7,364 bases of DNA from Planctomycetota bacterium (GCA_021776885.1 JAJFFA010000621.1:1-7364); one strand, 5' to 3'. Positions 1 through 6,955 are shown, numbered from the stretch's first letter. A program made the numbers and translations. The notes: a model not told the origin generated them from the sequence alone.

Positions 1-866
1 GCCTGCCGCACAGCGTCGCGCCAGGGGAGCTCCGAGCGCGGGAACAGGACGCCCCGGGACGAGCTGACCAGGGCGCCGCGCCCGCCCGCCAGGAACCCGC
101 CGGCGACGTCGGCCGCCGTCGCGCCCTGGGCGCCGAAGCCGGGCAGGAGCAGCGGGGTGTGTGGCATGCGCGCGCGCATGCGCGCCAGCTCGATCGGATG
201 GGTCGCGCCGACGACCGCCCCTACCGCCGAGAGCCCCCGTGCGCCGCGCAGCTCCGCGCCCCAGGACTCGACGGCGTCGGCCAGGCGCTCGGAGAGGCTG
301 GGGTCCCCCTGGGCCTGGAACTCGGCGCTCGAGGGGTTCGACGTCCGCACGAGGACGAAGAGTCCCTTGCCCGTCGCCCGGCAGGCCTCGAGCCAGGGCG
401 TGATCGAGTCGCTGCCGAGGAAGGCGTTGAGCGTGACAGCGTCGCACAGGCTGGGCGCGTCCTCGCCCGCGCCGGGCCCCGGGCCGCCGCTCAGGTGGGC
501 CTCGACGTAGGCCTCGGCCGTGCTGCCGATGTCGCCGCGCTTGACGTCGCCGATGACCAGCAGGCCGGCGTCGTGGCAGCGCGCGATGACGCGCTCCCAG
601 ACCCGCGCGCCGTCCGCGCCGAGGGCTTCGAAGAAGGCCGACTGGGGCTTGACCACGCCGGTCACGCCGTCGAGGACGTCGATGGCGTCGAACAGGAAGG
701 CCTCGACCGCAGCGGCGCGTTCGGCGCGGCTGGCGGCGGGGTCGTGGGCGGCCTCGAACTCGGTGGGCAGCAGCGCGAGGTGCGGGTCGAGCCCGACGCA
801 GATCGGGCCGGCGCTCTGCTCGACGGCGGACTCGACGCGTTCGGCGAAGTTCGCGGGCGGGTTCAT
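1..866 (-). CDS. pyrF: Orotidine 5'-phosphate decarboxylase, type 2 (long) PyrF; 3' end outside window
   Basis: Catalyses the last step of de novo UMP synthesis, decarboxylation of OMP, in the cytoplasm. The reading frame is open from ATG at 866-864 to the window edge (288 codons plus two bases), so the C-terminus is cut off; type-2 enzymes usually run about 270-310 residues, so little is probably missing. Visible motifs are VGLDPH (residues 24-29), KPQSAFFE (73-80) and the catalytic DVKRGDIGSTA (107-117), with Asp107, Lys109 and Asp112 as the expected Asp-Lys-Asp set. Further on come LNAFLGSDSI, GKGLFVLVRTSNPSS and PLLLPGFGAQG, which are typical of the long type-2 form rather than the short E. 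coli type. The start codon overlaps the hemW stop as ATGA, implying translational coupling; no Shine-Dalgarno is seen. Family assignment is very secure. Confidence 0.96.
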   Translation of the reverse strand, partial: MNPPANFAERVESAVEQSAGPICVGLDPHLALLPTEFEAAHDPAASRAERAAAVEAFLFDAIDVLDGVTGVVKPQSAFFEALGADGARVWERVIARCHDAGLLVIGDVKRGDIGSTAEAYVEAHLSGGPGPGAGEDAPSLCDAVTLNAFLGSDSITPWLEACRATGKGLFVLVRTSNPSSAEFQAQGDPSLSERLADAVESWGAELRGARGLSAVGAVVGATHPIELARMRARMPHTPLLLPGFGAQGATAADVAGGFLAGGRGALVSSSRGVLFPRSELPWRDAVRQ

Positions 867-2080
867 GCGGGCAGGTTACCCGGGGTGAGGCGCAGGAACT
901 CGGCGGCCACGGCGTCCGCCACCGGAAGTCCGCTCTCGGTCAGGCGGTAGCGCTCGCCGCGTAGCTCCAGGTGTCCGGACTCGACCAGGCGCGTGGCGAT
1001 GGCCAGGGCGGGGTCCGCCTGCGGACCCCGCGCGGGGTCGGGCTCGAAGCCGCTCGCCGCCCTCGCCTCCGCCGGGGTGATGCCCTGGGCCAGGCGCAGC
1101 CCCAGCCACCAGGTCTCCCCGAGCTTCTCGAGGGCTCCCAGGCCTTCGCTCCAGGCCAGAGCCACGCCGCCCTTGTCCACACCGCTGCGCCAGGGGGGGA
1201 TCGAGCGCGGATTGCCGGCCCGAACGCCGCCCACATGACTGACGGCGCCGGGCCCGATCCCGACGTACGGACCGTTGCGCCAGTAGCCGATGTTGTGGGC
1301 GCATTCGTATCCACTCGAAGCATAGTTGGACACCTCATAGGCGTCGAGCCCGCGCTCCGTGGCGGCCCTCCTGGCCATCCAGAACAGCTCCAGCTCGAGC
1401 TCGTCCGGGAGCTGTGCGAGCTTGCCCTCGCCGAGCCAGCGGTGGAAGCGCGTGCCCTCCTCGTAGGTGAGGTTGTAGGCCGACAGGTGGCTGAGCTCGA
1501 AGTCGAGCAACGTGCTCAGATCGGAGGCCCATTTATCCGTCGTCTGGCCCGGATAGGCGTAGATCAGGTCCGTGCTCACGCGGGCCCCAGAGGCGCGCGC
1601 CGCCTCGACGCCGCGCAGGGCGTCCGCGGCCGAGTGGACCCGTCCGAAGCGCTCCAGGACGCCGTCGTCGAGGGCCTGGACCCCCACCGAGAGGCGCGTC
1701 GCGCCCAGGGCCAGGAGGTGCTCCGCCTTGCGTCGGTCGAGGCTCTCCGGGTTGCACTCGACGGTCACTTCTAGGGCTGATGAGCGAAAGTCGATCAGAC
1801 TTTGCAGCCCCTCGAACAGGCGCGTGAGCTGGGTCTCGTCGAGCAGCGAGGGGGTGCCGCCGCCCACGAATACCGTCGGGGGCAGGGGGCCGGCACGGGC
1901 GGCTGCCTCGGCCAGGAGGGCGTCGATCGCCCCCTCGAGATCCTCCCCCTCGGCCGCGACCGAGAAGAAGTCGCAGTAGTGGCACTTGGCCGCGCAGAAG
2001 GGGACGTGGACGTAGAGCGGTGTGCCCTGGGGCGCGCGTCCGCTGATCTGTCGAGGGACGGGGGCTATCACGCCCCCCAA
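863..2080 (-). CDS. hemW: Radical-SAM heme chaperone HemW (HemN-like)
   Basis: A 405-residue radical-SAM protein. HemW binds heme and a 4Fe-4S cluster and is thought to deliver heme to target proteins; it is often misnamed oxygen-independent coproporphyrinogen III oxidase. The cluster motif is C29-x3-C33-x2-C36 followed by DF, without the extra fourth Cys of true HemN (CxxxCxxCxC). GGGTPS (73-78), ECNPES (108-113), DLIYAYPGQT (171-180), YEVSNYA (248-254) and the HemW-specific HNxxYW heme motif as HNIGYW (262-267) follow, then a C-terminal winged-helix-like part. The start taken is TTG at 2080-2078, with GGAGG 15 nt upstream (2096-2100), a rather long spacing; GTG at 2071-2069 is the alternative and loses only three residues. 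It lies 19 bp after the sigma-factor stop and overlaps pyrF by four bases. Confidence 0.94.
   Translation of the reverse strand: MGGVIAPVPRQISGRAPQGTPLYVHVPFCAAKCHYCDFFSVAAEGEDLEGAIDALLAEAAARAGPLPPTVFVGGGTPSLLDETQLTRLFEGLQSLIDFRSSALEVTVECNPESLDRRKAEHLLALGATRLSVGVQALDDGVLERFGRVHSAADALRGVEAARASGARVSTDLIYAYPGQTTDKWASDLSTLLDFELSHLSAYNLTYEEGTRFHRWLGEGKLAQLPDELELELFWMARRAATERGLDAYEVSNYASSGYECAHNIGYWRNGPYVGIGPGAVSHVGGVRAGNPRSIPPWRSGVDKGGVALAWSEGLGALEKLGETWWLGLRLAQGITPAEARAASGFEPDPARGPQADPALAIATRLVESGHLELRGERYRLTESGLPVADAVAAEFLRLTPGNLPA
2060..2077 (-). promoter_or_regulatory. GC hairpin immediately after the hemW TTG start
   Basis: In the minus-strand transcript GGGGGC and GCCCCC form a perfect 6-bp stem with the 6-nt loop GTGATA, beginning just after the TTG start and containing the alternative GTG start at the edge of its loop. 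No U-run follows, so it is not a convincing intrinsic terminator. It could slow translation initiation of hemW or reduce read-through from the sigma gene. The stem is seen in the sequence; the role is inferred. Confidence 0.3.
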
Positions 2081-2099
2081 GGTACTAGGACGAGGCCTC

Positions 2100-2936
2100 C
2101 TAGTCGTCGCCCATCACGCCGTAGAGCTTCTTGAGGGCCTCTTGCTCGATCTGGCGCACTCGCTCGCGGGTCAGACCGACGATCTTGCCGATGGCCTTCA
2201 GGGTCAGGGGCTCGCCGTCGGGGTCCAGGCCGTAGCGCAGGCGCAGGATGGTGGCCTCGCGTTCGTCGATCACGGTCAGGAGCTCGTCCAGCTTGGCCAG
2301 CAGGTCCGAGTGGACCATGACGTCGTCGGGGTTGGGGGCGCGCTCGTCCTCGACGGTGTCCTGGGTGGCGGACAAGAGATCGAGGGAGATCTGGCTGCCG
2401 GAGCCGTTGGTCTCGATGGTGCGCTTGAGCAGGGGCCAGCTCTCCTGCGGGATCTCGAGCTCCTGGGCGACCTCCTCCACCGTCGGCAGGCGCCCCAGGA
2501 GGTAGGCCAGCTCCTGGCTGACGCTGCGCCACTTGGAGATCATCTCCGACATGTAGCCGGGCACGCGCACCGACTTGACCGTGTTGGTCAGGGAGCGCCG
2601 GATCGACTGCTTGATCCACCAGGTGCCGTAGGTGGAGAAGCGGCAGCCCGCGGCCGGGTCGAACTTCTCGGCCGCCTTCATCAGGCCGATGTTTCCCTCG
2701 GCGATCAGGTCCTGGAGGGCCAGACCCCGGTCCCCGTACAGCTTGGCGATCGAGACCACCAGGCGCAGGTTGGCCCGGATCAGGTGTTCGCGGGCCTCGA
2801 GATCACCGCCCTGGATGCGGCGGCCAAGCTCCTTCTCCTCGTCGGCATTGAGGAGGGGGACCTCGTTGATCTCGTGGAGATAGGTCTCCAGGCAGCGTTC
2901 GGCGGAAATGGTGAGAGCCTCGGCAGGGGCCCGCAC
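2100..2936 (-). CDS. RpoD/RpoS-like sigma-70 factor (group 1/2 type, no region 1.1)
   Basis: A 278-residue sigma-70 family protein that directs RNA polymerase to promoters. Region 1.2 is at about residues 16-45 (LETYLHEINEVPLLNADEE). Region 2 spans about 47-117, with the core-binding stretch LQDLIAEGNIGLMKAAEKFD and the promoter-melting/-10 segment FSTYGTWWIKQSIRRSL. Region 3 follows (VRVPGYMSEMI onward). Region 4 covers about 218-275, with LRLRYGLD and the -35-binding helix-turn-helix LTLKAIGKIVGLTRERVRQIE. Region 1.1 is absent and the protein is shorter than a typical primary factor, so a group 2 (alternative, RpoS/HrdB-like) factor is more likely than the housekeeping one; a primary factor elsewhere in the genome would settle this. 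The start is GTG at 2936-2934, the only ordinary start after an in-frame upstream stop, with no Shine-Dalgarno. It heads the run leading to hemW and pyrF and is divergent from the HPr-fusion gene. Confidence 0.93.
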   Translation of the reverse strand: MRAPAEALTISAERCLETYLHEINEVPLLNADEEKELGRRIQGGDLEAREHLIRANLRLVVSIAKLYGDRGLALQDLIAEGNIGLMKAAEKFDPAAGCRFSTYGTWWIKQSIRRSLTNTVKSVRVPGYMSEMISKWRSVSQELAYLLGRLPTVEEVAQELEIPQESWPLLKRTIETNGSGSQISLDLLSATQDTVEDERAPNPDDVMVHSDLLAKLDELLTVIDEREATILRLRYGLDPDGEPLTLKAIGKIVGLTRERVRQIEQEALKKLYGVMGDD

Positions 2937-3113
2937 GGGGGCCAGAGGGCGGGGGGGAGAGCGCTGCGATCAGATCGACCTCCGGCGCCGGGCGCCTTGA
3001 GCGGATCGGGTCCTCCCGCGGTGTGCGCGGTGGGAGTGGCCCCTGGGCCTGGTCCCCGCCGGTCTGGTACCGTGGCGCCGCAGCCCTAACCTTCGCGGTT
3101 GGCCAGCCCCCCA
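2937..3113. other. Divergent spacer between the sigma-factor and HPr-fusion genes
   Basis: This 177-bp G+C-rich spacer must hold the promoters of both divergent genes, but no clear -35/-10 pair is visible on either strand. It contains a dyad, CCGCG-GTGTG-CGCGG at 3016-3030, loosely extended by TCC/GGA at 3011-3013 and 3033-3035, which could be an operator. No coding potential is evident. Confidence 0.4.
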
Positions 3114-4421
3114 ATGACCGAGAGCTTCCTCGAGAAAGTCGTCCCCGAGCAGGACTATCGCAGCCTGCTCGACAACCGCTCCCAGCCCTTCTTCCGGCTG
3201 ATCCACACGCTCCTGGCGACCCAGGAGCGTTGGCAGAAGCGGCACTACTTCCTGCTCCTGTCCGAGGCGGACGAGCTCGAATCCTTCCTGGACGACTACG
3301 GGGCGCGCTGGAACCGGACCTACAACTACTTCACCGAGCTGACGGCCTCGGTGCGCGGCCTGGCCATCGCCGGCCTGAGCCTCGAGCACCTCTCGCGGCG
3401 CATGAAGGGCTACGGGGTCCTGAGCCGCCAGGATCCTGCCGATGCCGCCGCCGCCAAGGAGGCCATCGCCAGTTCGCGCTCGTTCGTCCAGTCGAGCCTG
3501 TCGACCTTCCTGGGCGCCATGCGCGAGGAGGCGGCCGCCCTGGGCCTGACGGCCCCGAAGCTGGGGTTCGCCGGGGACGGCTTCGCCCACGAGGTCCAGC
3601 GCTTCAGCCTGCCGCGCAACGTCGGGCAGGAGGAGATCCAGGACGAGGAGCAGCGCATCGCCGAGGTGGCGAGCAAGTACCTCCAGGCCTGCGCCATGTT
3701 CGATCAGGCCCGCGTGCGCCAGATCGAGGACGGCGCGCGGCGTGAGGACTGGTTGCGCGAGCACTGTTCGGAGGAGCTGGCGAGGGTCTACGAGGCGACG
3801 GTGCACAACCTGCAGTCCGCCTACGACACGCACATCAAGAACACCGTGCTGGAGGCCGGCGACGAGCGTCTGTCCGCTCTGCGCGGCCACGTCTCGTCCT
3901 CGCTGCACCTGCTCGAGGCAGTGACCCAGCTGACGCACTTCGTCGAGCGCCACGAGAGCGGGGAGCGGACCGAGACCGCCGAGCGCCTGCTGGCCGACCT
4001 CGTCGACCGCGGGGCTGCGCGCGCAGTGACGCTCAATCAGCTGCTCTACTGGGCTGCGCGCTTCCTGGATGGGGGGCGCGAGATCGCCGAGCAGCTCCTG
4101 CCTTCGTACACCAACGTCCAGACCCTGGAGGTCGAAGTGGCGGAGGGCGTCACGGTGCACGCGCGCCCGGCCTCGCTCATCGTCGCCATCGTCAACCACT
4201 ACGGCACGCCGGTGGAGATGGAGGTGCGCGGCCAGATGTGCAACGCGGGCTCGATCCTGGAGCTGATGATCGTCATCGGCTCCTACCCGGATGCGCGCAA
4301 GTACACCTTCCACGGCGACGAGAACCCCCTGCGGGACATCGGCCTCTTGTTCGAGTCGCGCCTGGGCGAGGACGGGATCGCCACCCTGCCCGATGCGCTG
4401 GCCTACCTGCGCAACTCCTGA
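3114..4421 (+). CDS. Large fusion protein with C-terminal HPr-like phosphocarrier domain
   Basis: A 435-residue soluble protein with no signal peptide or membrane segment. Residues 1 to about 335 look almost entirely helical, rich in Glu, Arg, Leu and Ala, and match no family I recognise. From about 338 to the end is an HPr-like fold: LEVEVAEGVTVHARPASLIV carries the phosphorylatable His349 and adjacent Arg351. NAGSILELM carries Ser380, exactly 31 residues after the His, the same spacing as His15-Ser46 of classical HPr. The HPr part is about ten residues longer than usual, with extra sequence near FHGDENPLRDIGLLFESRLGED. HPr normally relays phosphate from enzyme I and, when Ser-phosphorylated, acts as a regulator; no PTS gene lies nearby. 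ATG at 3114 is preferred over an in-frame TTG at 3099; neither has a Shine-Dalgarno. A regulatory phosphoacceptor role is inferred, not shown. Confidence 0.85.
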   Translation: MTESFLEKVVPEQDYRSLLDNRSQPFFRLIHTLLATQERWQKRHYFLLLSEADELESFLDDYGARWNRTYNYFTELTASVRGLAIAGLSLEHLSRRMKGYGVLSRQDPADAAAAKEAIASSRSFVQSSLSTFLGAMREEAAALGLTAPKLGFAGDGFAHEVQRFSLPRNVGQEEIQDEEQRIAEVASKYLQACAMFDQARVRQIEDGARREDWLREHCSEELARVYEATVHNLQSAYDTHIKNTVLEAGDERLSALRGHVSSSLHLLEAVTQLTHFVERHESGERTETAERLLADLVDRGAARAVTLNQLLYWAARFLDGGREIAEQLLPSYTNVQTLEVEVAEGVTVHARPASLIVAIVNHYGTPVEMEVRGQMCNAGSILELMIVIGSYPDARKYTFHGDENPLRDIGLLFESRLGEDGIATLPDALAYLRNS

Positions 4422-4439
4422 GCCGGCGCTCGCCCCGGG

Positions 4440-5174
4440 CTAGACGCCCAGGAAGAGCCGGTCCGCCAGCATGTTGGGCAGGCCGGCCTCGCGGATGCGC
4501 GCGGCTTCGCAGTCGATGTCGTACTCGACGCGCCGGACGAAGAAGCGCTGGGCGTCGGTGTCGAGCAGGCCGTACGCCGCACGCCAATCCTCGTCCCGGG
4601 GCTGACCCACGCTGCCGACGTTGATCAGCGCGGAGCGCGCGTCCGAGAGGTCGACCTCGCTGTCGAGGGTGTAGCCCGTGCGCTCCGGCTGGTCGGTCAG
4701 GCGCAGGATCGAGACCGGCACGTGGGTGTGGCCGACGAAGCAGATCGGCAGCCGCATCTCGTCCAGGGAGGGCTCGGCGTCCTCGATCGATTGGACGTAG
4801 TCGAAGCGCTCGGGCTTGCTGAAGGTGCCGTGGGACACGTGGCAGTGCTCGAGGGTCGCGACCAGGGGCAGGGCGCTGAGCCAGTCCAGGTCGGCCTGGC
4901 TGAGGAGCGCCGCCGTCCAGTCGACCGCTTCGCGTGCGTACGGGTTGAAGTAGGTCATGTCGAGCTCCCCGACGCAGGCCGCGTCGTGGTTGCCCTTGAC
5001 CACCGTCGCTCCGATCTCGCGCAGCATCTGGATCGTCTCGATCGGCGCGGCGCCGTACCCGACCACGTCCCCCACGCTGAGGATCTTGTCGACTCCGTCT
5101 GCGCGGATCCCCTCCAGCACCGCCTCGAGGGCGGACAGGTTGGAGTGGATGTCACCCAGAATGGCGTAGCGCAT
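4440..5174 (-). CDS. Calcineurin-like metallophosphoesterase, YfcE/MJ0936-like superfamily
   Basis: A 244-residue cytoplasmic metallophosphoesterase. The dinuclear-metal signature is complete: GDIHSN with Asp8 and His10, GDVVGYG with Asp36, GNHD with Asn62 and His63, SHG with His115, and GHTH with His149 and His151. The protein starts directly at the first beta strand (MRYAILGDIH), so no export is expected. NVGSVGQPRDED near residues 190-201 is typical of small phosphodiesterase/ApaH-like bacterial proteins. The substrate cannot be read from sequence: phosphodiesters, dinucleoside polyphosphates or cyclic nucleotides are possible. ATG at 5174-5172 lies inside the end of the upstream membrane-protein gene (23-bp overlap), suggesting translational coupling; no Shine-Dalgarno is visible. 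The stop is 18 bp from the convergent HPr-fusion stop. The superfamily is certain, the specific function is not. Confidence 0.93.
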   Translation of the reverse strand: MRYAILGDIHSNLSALEAVLEGIRADGVDKILSVGDVVGYGAAPIETIQMLREIGATVVKGNHDAACVGELDMTYFNPYAREAVDWTAALLSQADLDWLSALPLVATLEHCHVSHGTFSKPERFDYVQSIEDAEPSLDEMRLPICFVGHTHVPVSILRLTDQPERTGYTLDSEVDLSDARSALINVGSVGQPRDEDWRAAYGLLDTDAQRFFVRRVEYDIDCEAARIREAGLPNMLADRLFLGV

Positions 5175-5850
5175 TGGAATAGGGGGAGCGTCGCTCGGCG
5201 AGCAGGAGCGCCGCGAGCGTCAGGCCTATGATCGGCCCCATTTCGCCTTTCCATAGAGCCCCTCCCGAAACACTTTCCGAAGGGGGAATCTGCAAGGAAG
5301 GGCATCCTAGCAACCAGAGCAGGCCGGCCCCGGTGCCTGAGGCGCTGCCGAGCAGGGCTGGGAGCAGCCAGGACAGGGCTGGCAGGCACGCCGCCCGCAC
5401 CCAGGCCTCTATAGAAAGTTGCATTAAAGCGAGGGCCAGGGCGACCAGGTGGGCGAGGGCGAGGGCGCTGCGCAGGCCGAGCTCGAGGGCGGCGGACCCG
5501 TCCTGTACCAGGAATGCCCCCGGAAGAACGCCGGCGAGCACCAGCGGCAGGGCGTACCCGACCAGGGCGGCCGCCTGGAGGCCCGTGCGCCGGGCCGGGG
5601 TCTGGGGCGCGAGGAGCCAGCCCAGGCGGGGCAGCTGGAGGAGTCCGAAGCTGACCCCGACCAGGATCGAGAGGTAGGCCACCTCGGAAGCGAGTCCCGA
5701 TCCACTGCTTCCCTTGGTGGTGGTGCCCAGGGGAGTCAGGGCCAGGGCCAGGGGCCAGGCGGCCGCCAGTCCGGCGCCCCATAGCCAGAGCGTCGGTGCG
5801 CGCAGGGTCCTGGCGGCGCCGGCCCACGCGAGCGAGTTCCAGGCGCTCAC
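5152..5850 (-). CDS. Hypothetical polytopic membrane protein
   Basis: A 232-residue protein not assigned to a family. Six hydrophobic stretches suited to membrane helices lie at about residues 19-40, 57-77, 92-114, 124-145, 152-180 and 203-219, with short polar links and a basic C-terminal tail (ERRSPYSNALRHSG). No catalytic motif is evident. The look is broadly like small ABC-2 type permeases or other integral membrane proteins, but this is only resemblance in composition. The start is GTG at 5850-5848 with a strong purine-rich Shine-Dalgarno just upstream. The 3' end overlaps the phosphoesterase start by 23 bp, so the two are probably cotranscribed and translationally linked. The gene is divergent from parB. 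Continuous hydrophobic periodicity and the ribosome site support it as a real gene. Confidence 0.75.
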   Translation of the reverse strand: MSAWNSLAWAGAARTLRAPTLWLWGAGLAAAWPLALALTPLGTTTKGSSGSGLASEVAYLSILVGVSFGLLQLPRLGWLLAPQTPARRTGLQAAALVGYALPLVLAGVLPGAFLVQDGSAALELGLRSALALAHLVALALALMQLSIEAWVRAACLPALSWLLPALLGSASGTGAGLLWLLGCPSLQIPPSESVSGGALWKGEMGPIIGLTLAALLLAERRSPYSNALRHSG

Positions 5851-5864
5851 CCCTCCCCCTCCCT
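5851..5864 (-). promoter_or_regulatory. Ribosome binding site of the membrane-protein gene
   Basis: On the minus strand AGGGAGGGGGAGGG runs directly up to the GTG start at 5850. It is one of the few clear Shine-Dalgarno sequences in the window and decides the GTG start. Confidence 0.5.
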
Positions 5865-5883
5865 ATCTAGTAGGTTGTGGTTC

Positions 5884-5911
5884 TTGACGCACGACATGTG
5901 GGATGTACGCT
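5884..5911 (+). promoter_or_regulatory. Putative sigma-70 promoter of parB
   Basis: TTGACG (5884-5889) and TACGCT (5906-5911) are separated by 16 bp. The -35 matches consensus at five of six positions and the -10 at three of six. Transcription would begin near 5918, giving a leader of about 70 nt that contains parS site 1 at 5949-5966. This also makes the in-frame ATG at 5903, upstream of the predicted start of transcription, an unlikely start. Confidence 0.4.
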
Positions 5912-5948
5912 CCAAACGGGACCCCGGAGGGCAAGTGCTCCATCGCCG

Positions 5949-5966
5949 GTGTTCCACGTGGAACAC
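5949..5966. other. parS site 1 (ParB-binding centromere element) in the parB leader
   Basis: A perfect 18-bp palindrome containing the 16-bp core TGTTCCACGTGGAACA, which matches the widely conserved bacterial chromosomal parS consensus TGTTNCACGTGAAACA except for one symmetrical-pair difference in the right half. It lies 20 bp before the parB ATG and downstream of the predicted promoter. ParB loads here as a CTP-dependent clamp; the position also allows autoregulation by roadblock, which is inferred. Confidence 0.93.
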
Positions 5967-5986
5967 TCGAGAACGGAAGCAATCTG

Positions 5987-6955
5987 ATGGCGGATCGAAG
6001 ATTGGGTCGTGGGTTGGGGTCGTTGCTCGGCGGCACGGCGCGGGCTGCGGTGTCCGACAATCAGGAGGGCGCGAGCGGAGGTGTCGACCCGTCGGCCGGC
6101 TCGACTTCTGCCCAGGAAGGCGTCGCTGCGGATGGGTCGCCGAAGGAGGTCTCGGTCGACTGCATCCGACCGAATCCCCATCAGCCGCGCAAGGTCTTCG
6201 AGGACGAAGCGCTCGAGGAGCTGCGCGACAGCATCGCGCGCCACGGGATTCTGCAGCCCATCTGCGTCCGGCGCGTCGCGGGCATTGCCGAGGCCTACGA
6301 GATCATCTCCGGCGAGCGGCGCTGGCGTGCGTCGCGGCTAGCGGAGCGCCGCACCATCCCGGTGGTCGTCCGCGAGCACGTCCCCGACGAGGAGATGCTC
6401 GAGCTGGCCCTGGTCGAGAACCTCCAGCGCGCGGACCTCGACCCCCGGGAGAAGGCCCAGGGCTACGCGGACCTGATGGGGCGCCTGGGCCTGACCCAGG
6501 AGCAGGTGGCCCAGCGCGTCGGCCTGCGCCGCTCGTCGGTGGCCAACCAGATGCGCCTGCTCGAGCTCCCCCCGAAGGTCCAGGAAGCGCTGCGCGAAGG
6601 ACTCGTCAGCATGGGGCACGCCCGGGCCATGCTCGGCCTGCGCGACGAGCGCAAGCTCCATGAGCTCCTGGGTCGTATCGTTCGCGAGGGTCTCTCGGTG
6701 CGCCAGGTCGAGGACGCGGTGCGCGCCGAGCTCAAGCCGGCCCACACCCAGTCCGCCGCGGCCGCCACATCATCGTCCGCCAAGCGGCCTGAGCCCTGGG
6801 TGACCGCGATGCAGGACCGCATGCGCGAGAAGCTGGGGACACGCATCCGCATCGAGAACCAGGACGGCTACCGCGGCCGGATCGTGATCGAGTACCACGA
6901 CCGCGGGGAGCTCGACCGGCTCTTCGAGCACCTGGCTCCGACGGACCGCATCTAG
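5987..6955 (+). CDS. parB: Chromosome partitioning protein ParB (Spo0J/Noc superfamily)
   Basis: A 322-residue DNA-binding CTPase clamp that loads at parS, spreads along DNA and partners with ParA ATPase and SMC in origin segregation. The N-terminal ParA-interaction motif LGRGLGSLL (residues 6-14) is followed by a disordered Gly/Ser/Ala linker to about residue 52. The ParB N-domain has IRPNPHQPRK (60-69), the CTP-binding GERRWR (109-114) and ENLQRADLDPREKA (144-157). The parS-recognising helix-turn-helix is at about 170-191 (LTQEQVAQRVGLRRSSVANQM). After a second linker (about 245-263) comes the C-terminal dimerisation domain with MREKLGTRIRI and GRIVIEYHDRGELDRLF. ATG at 5987 is chosen because RRLGRGLG follows directly, as in typical ParB; a weak GGAAG lies 7 nt upstream. 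An earlier in-frame ATG at 5903 would translate through parS and is rejected. No parA is adjacent, which is unusual. The three nearby parS sites support the assignment. Confidence 0.97.
   Translation: MADRRLGRGLGSLLGGTARAAVSDNQEGASGGVDPSAGSTSAQEGVAADGSPKEVSVDCIRPNPHQPRKVFEDEALEELRDSIARHGILQPICVRRVAGIAEAYEIISGERRWRASRLAERRTIPVVVREHVPDEEMLELALVENLQRADLDPREKAQGYADLMGRLGLTQEQVAQRVGLRRSSVANQMRLLELPPKVQEALREGLVSMGHARAMLGLRDERKLHELLGRIVREGLSVRQVEDAVRAELKPAHTQSAAAATSSSAKRPEPWVTAMQDRMREKLGTRIRIENQDGYRGRIVIEYHDRGELDRLFEHLAPTDRI

Noticed and set aside
159..950. Plus-strand open frame opposite pyrF
   Set aside because: The minus strand encodes a full PyrF active site, so this is an antisense artefact.
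3065..3073. TGGTACCGT as an extended -10 for the HPr-fusion gene
   Set aside because: Only three of six core -10 positions match and no -35 lies at the right distance, so it is not better than chance.
2022..3089. Long plus-strand open frame opposite the sigma-factor gene
   Set aside because: The minus strand carries all sigma-70 regions; the opposite frame has only Gly/Leu/Asp-rich sequence.
2970..4313. Long minus-strand open frame opposite the HPr-fusion gene
   Set aside because: Its product is low-complexity, rich in His, Arg, Leu and Gly with no motif, while the plus strand encodes a recognisable HPr domain. High G+C makes such antisense frames common.
4422..4439. Bidirectional terminator between the convergent HPr-fusion and phosphoesterase genes
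   Set aside because: The gap is only 18 bp; nearby pairing (GGGC/GCCC around 4436-4449) is four base pairs with no T-run, too weak to call.
5903..5986. In-frame ATG at 5903 as the parB start
   Set aside because: It would translate through parS site 1, lies upstream of the likely transcription start, and ParB proteins normally begin a few residues before the LGRGLG motif, which fits ATG at 5987.
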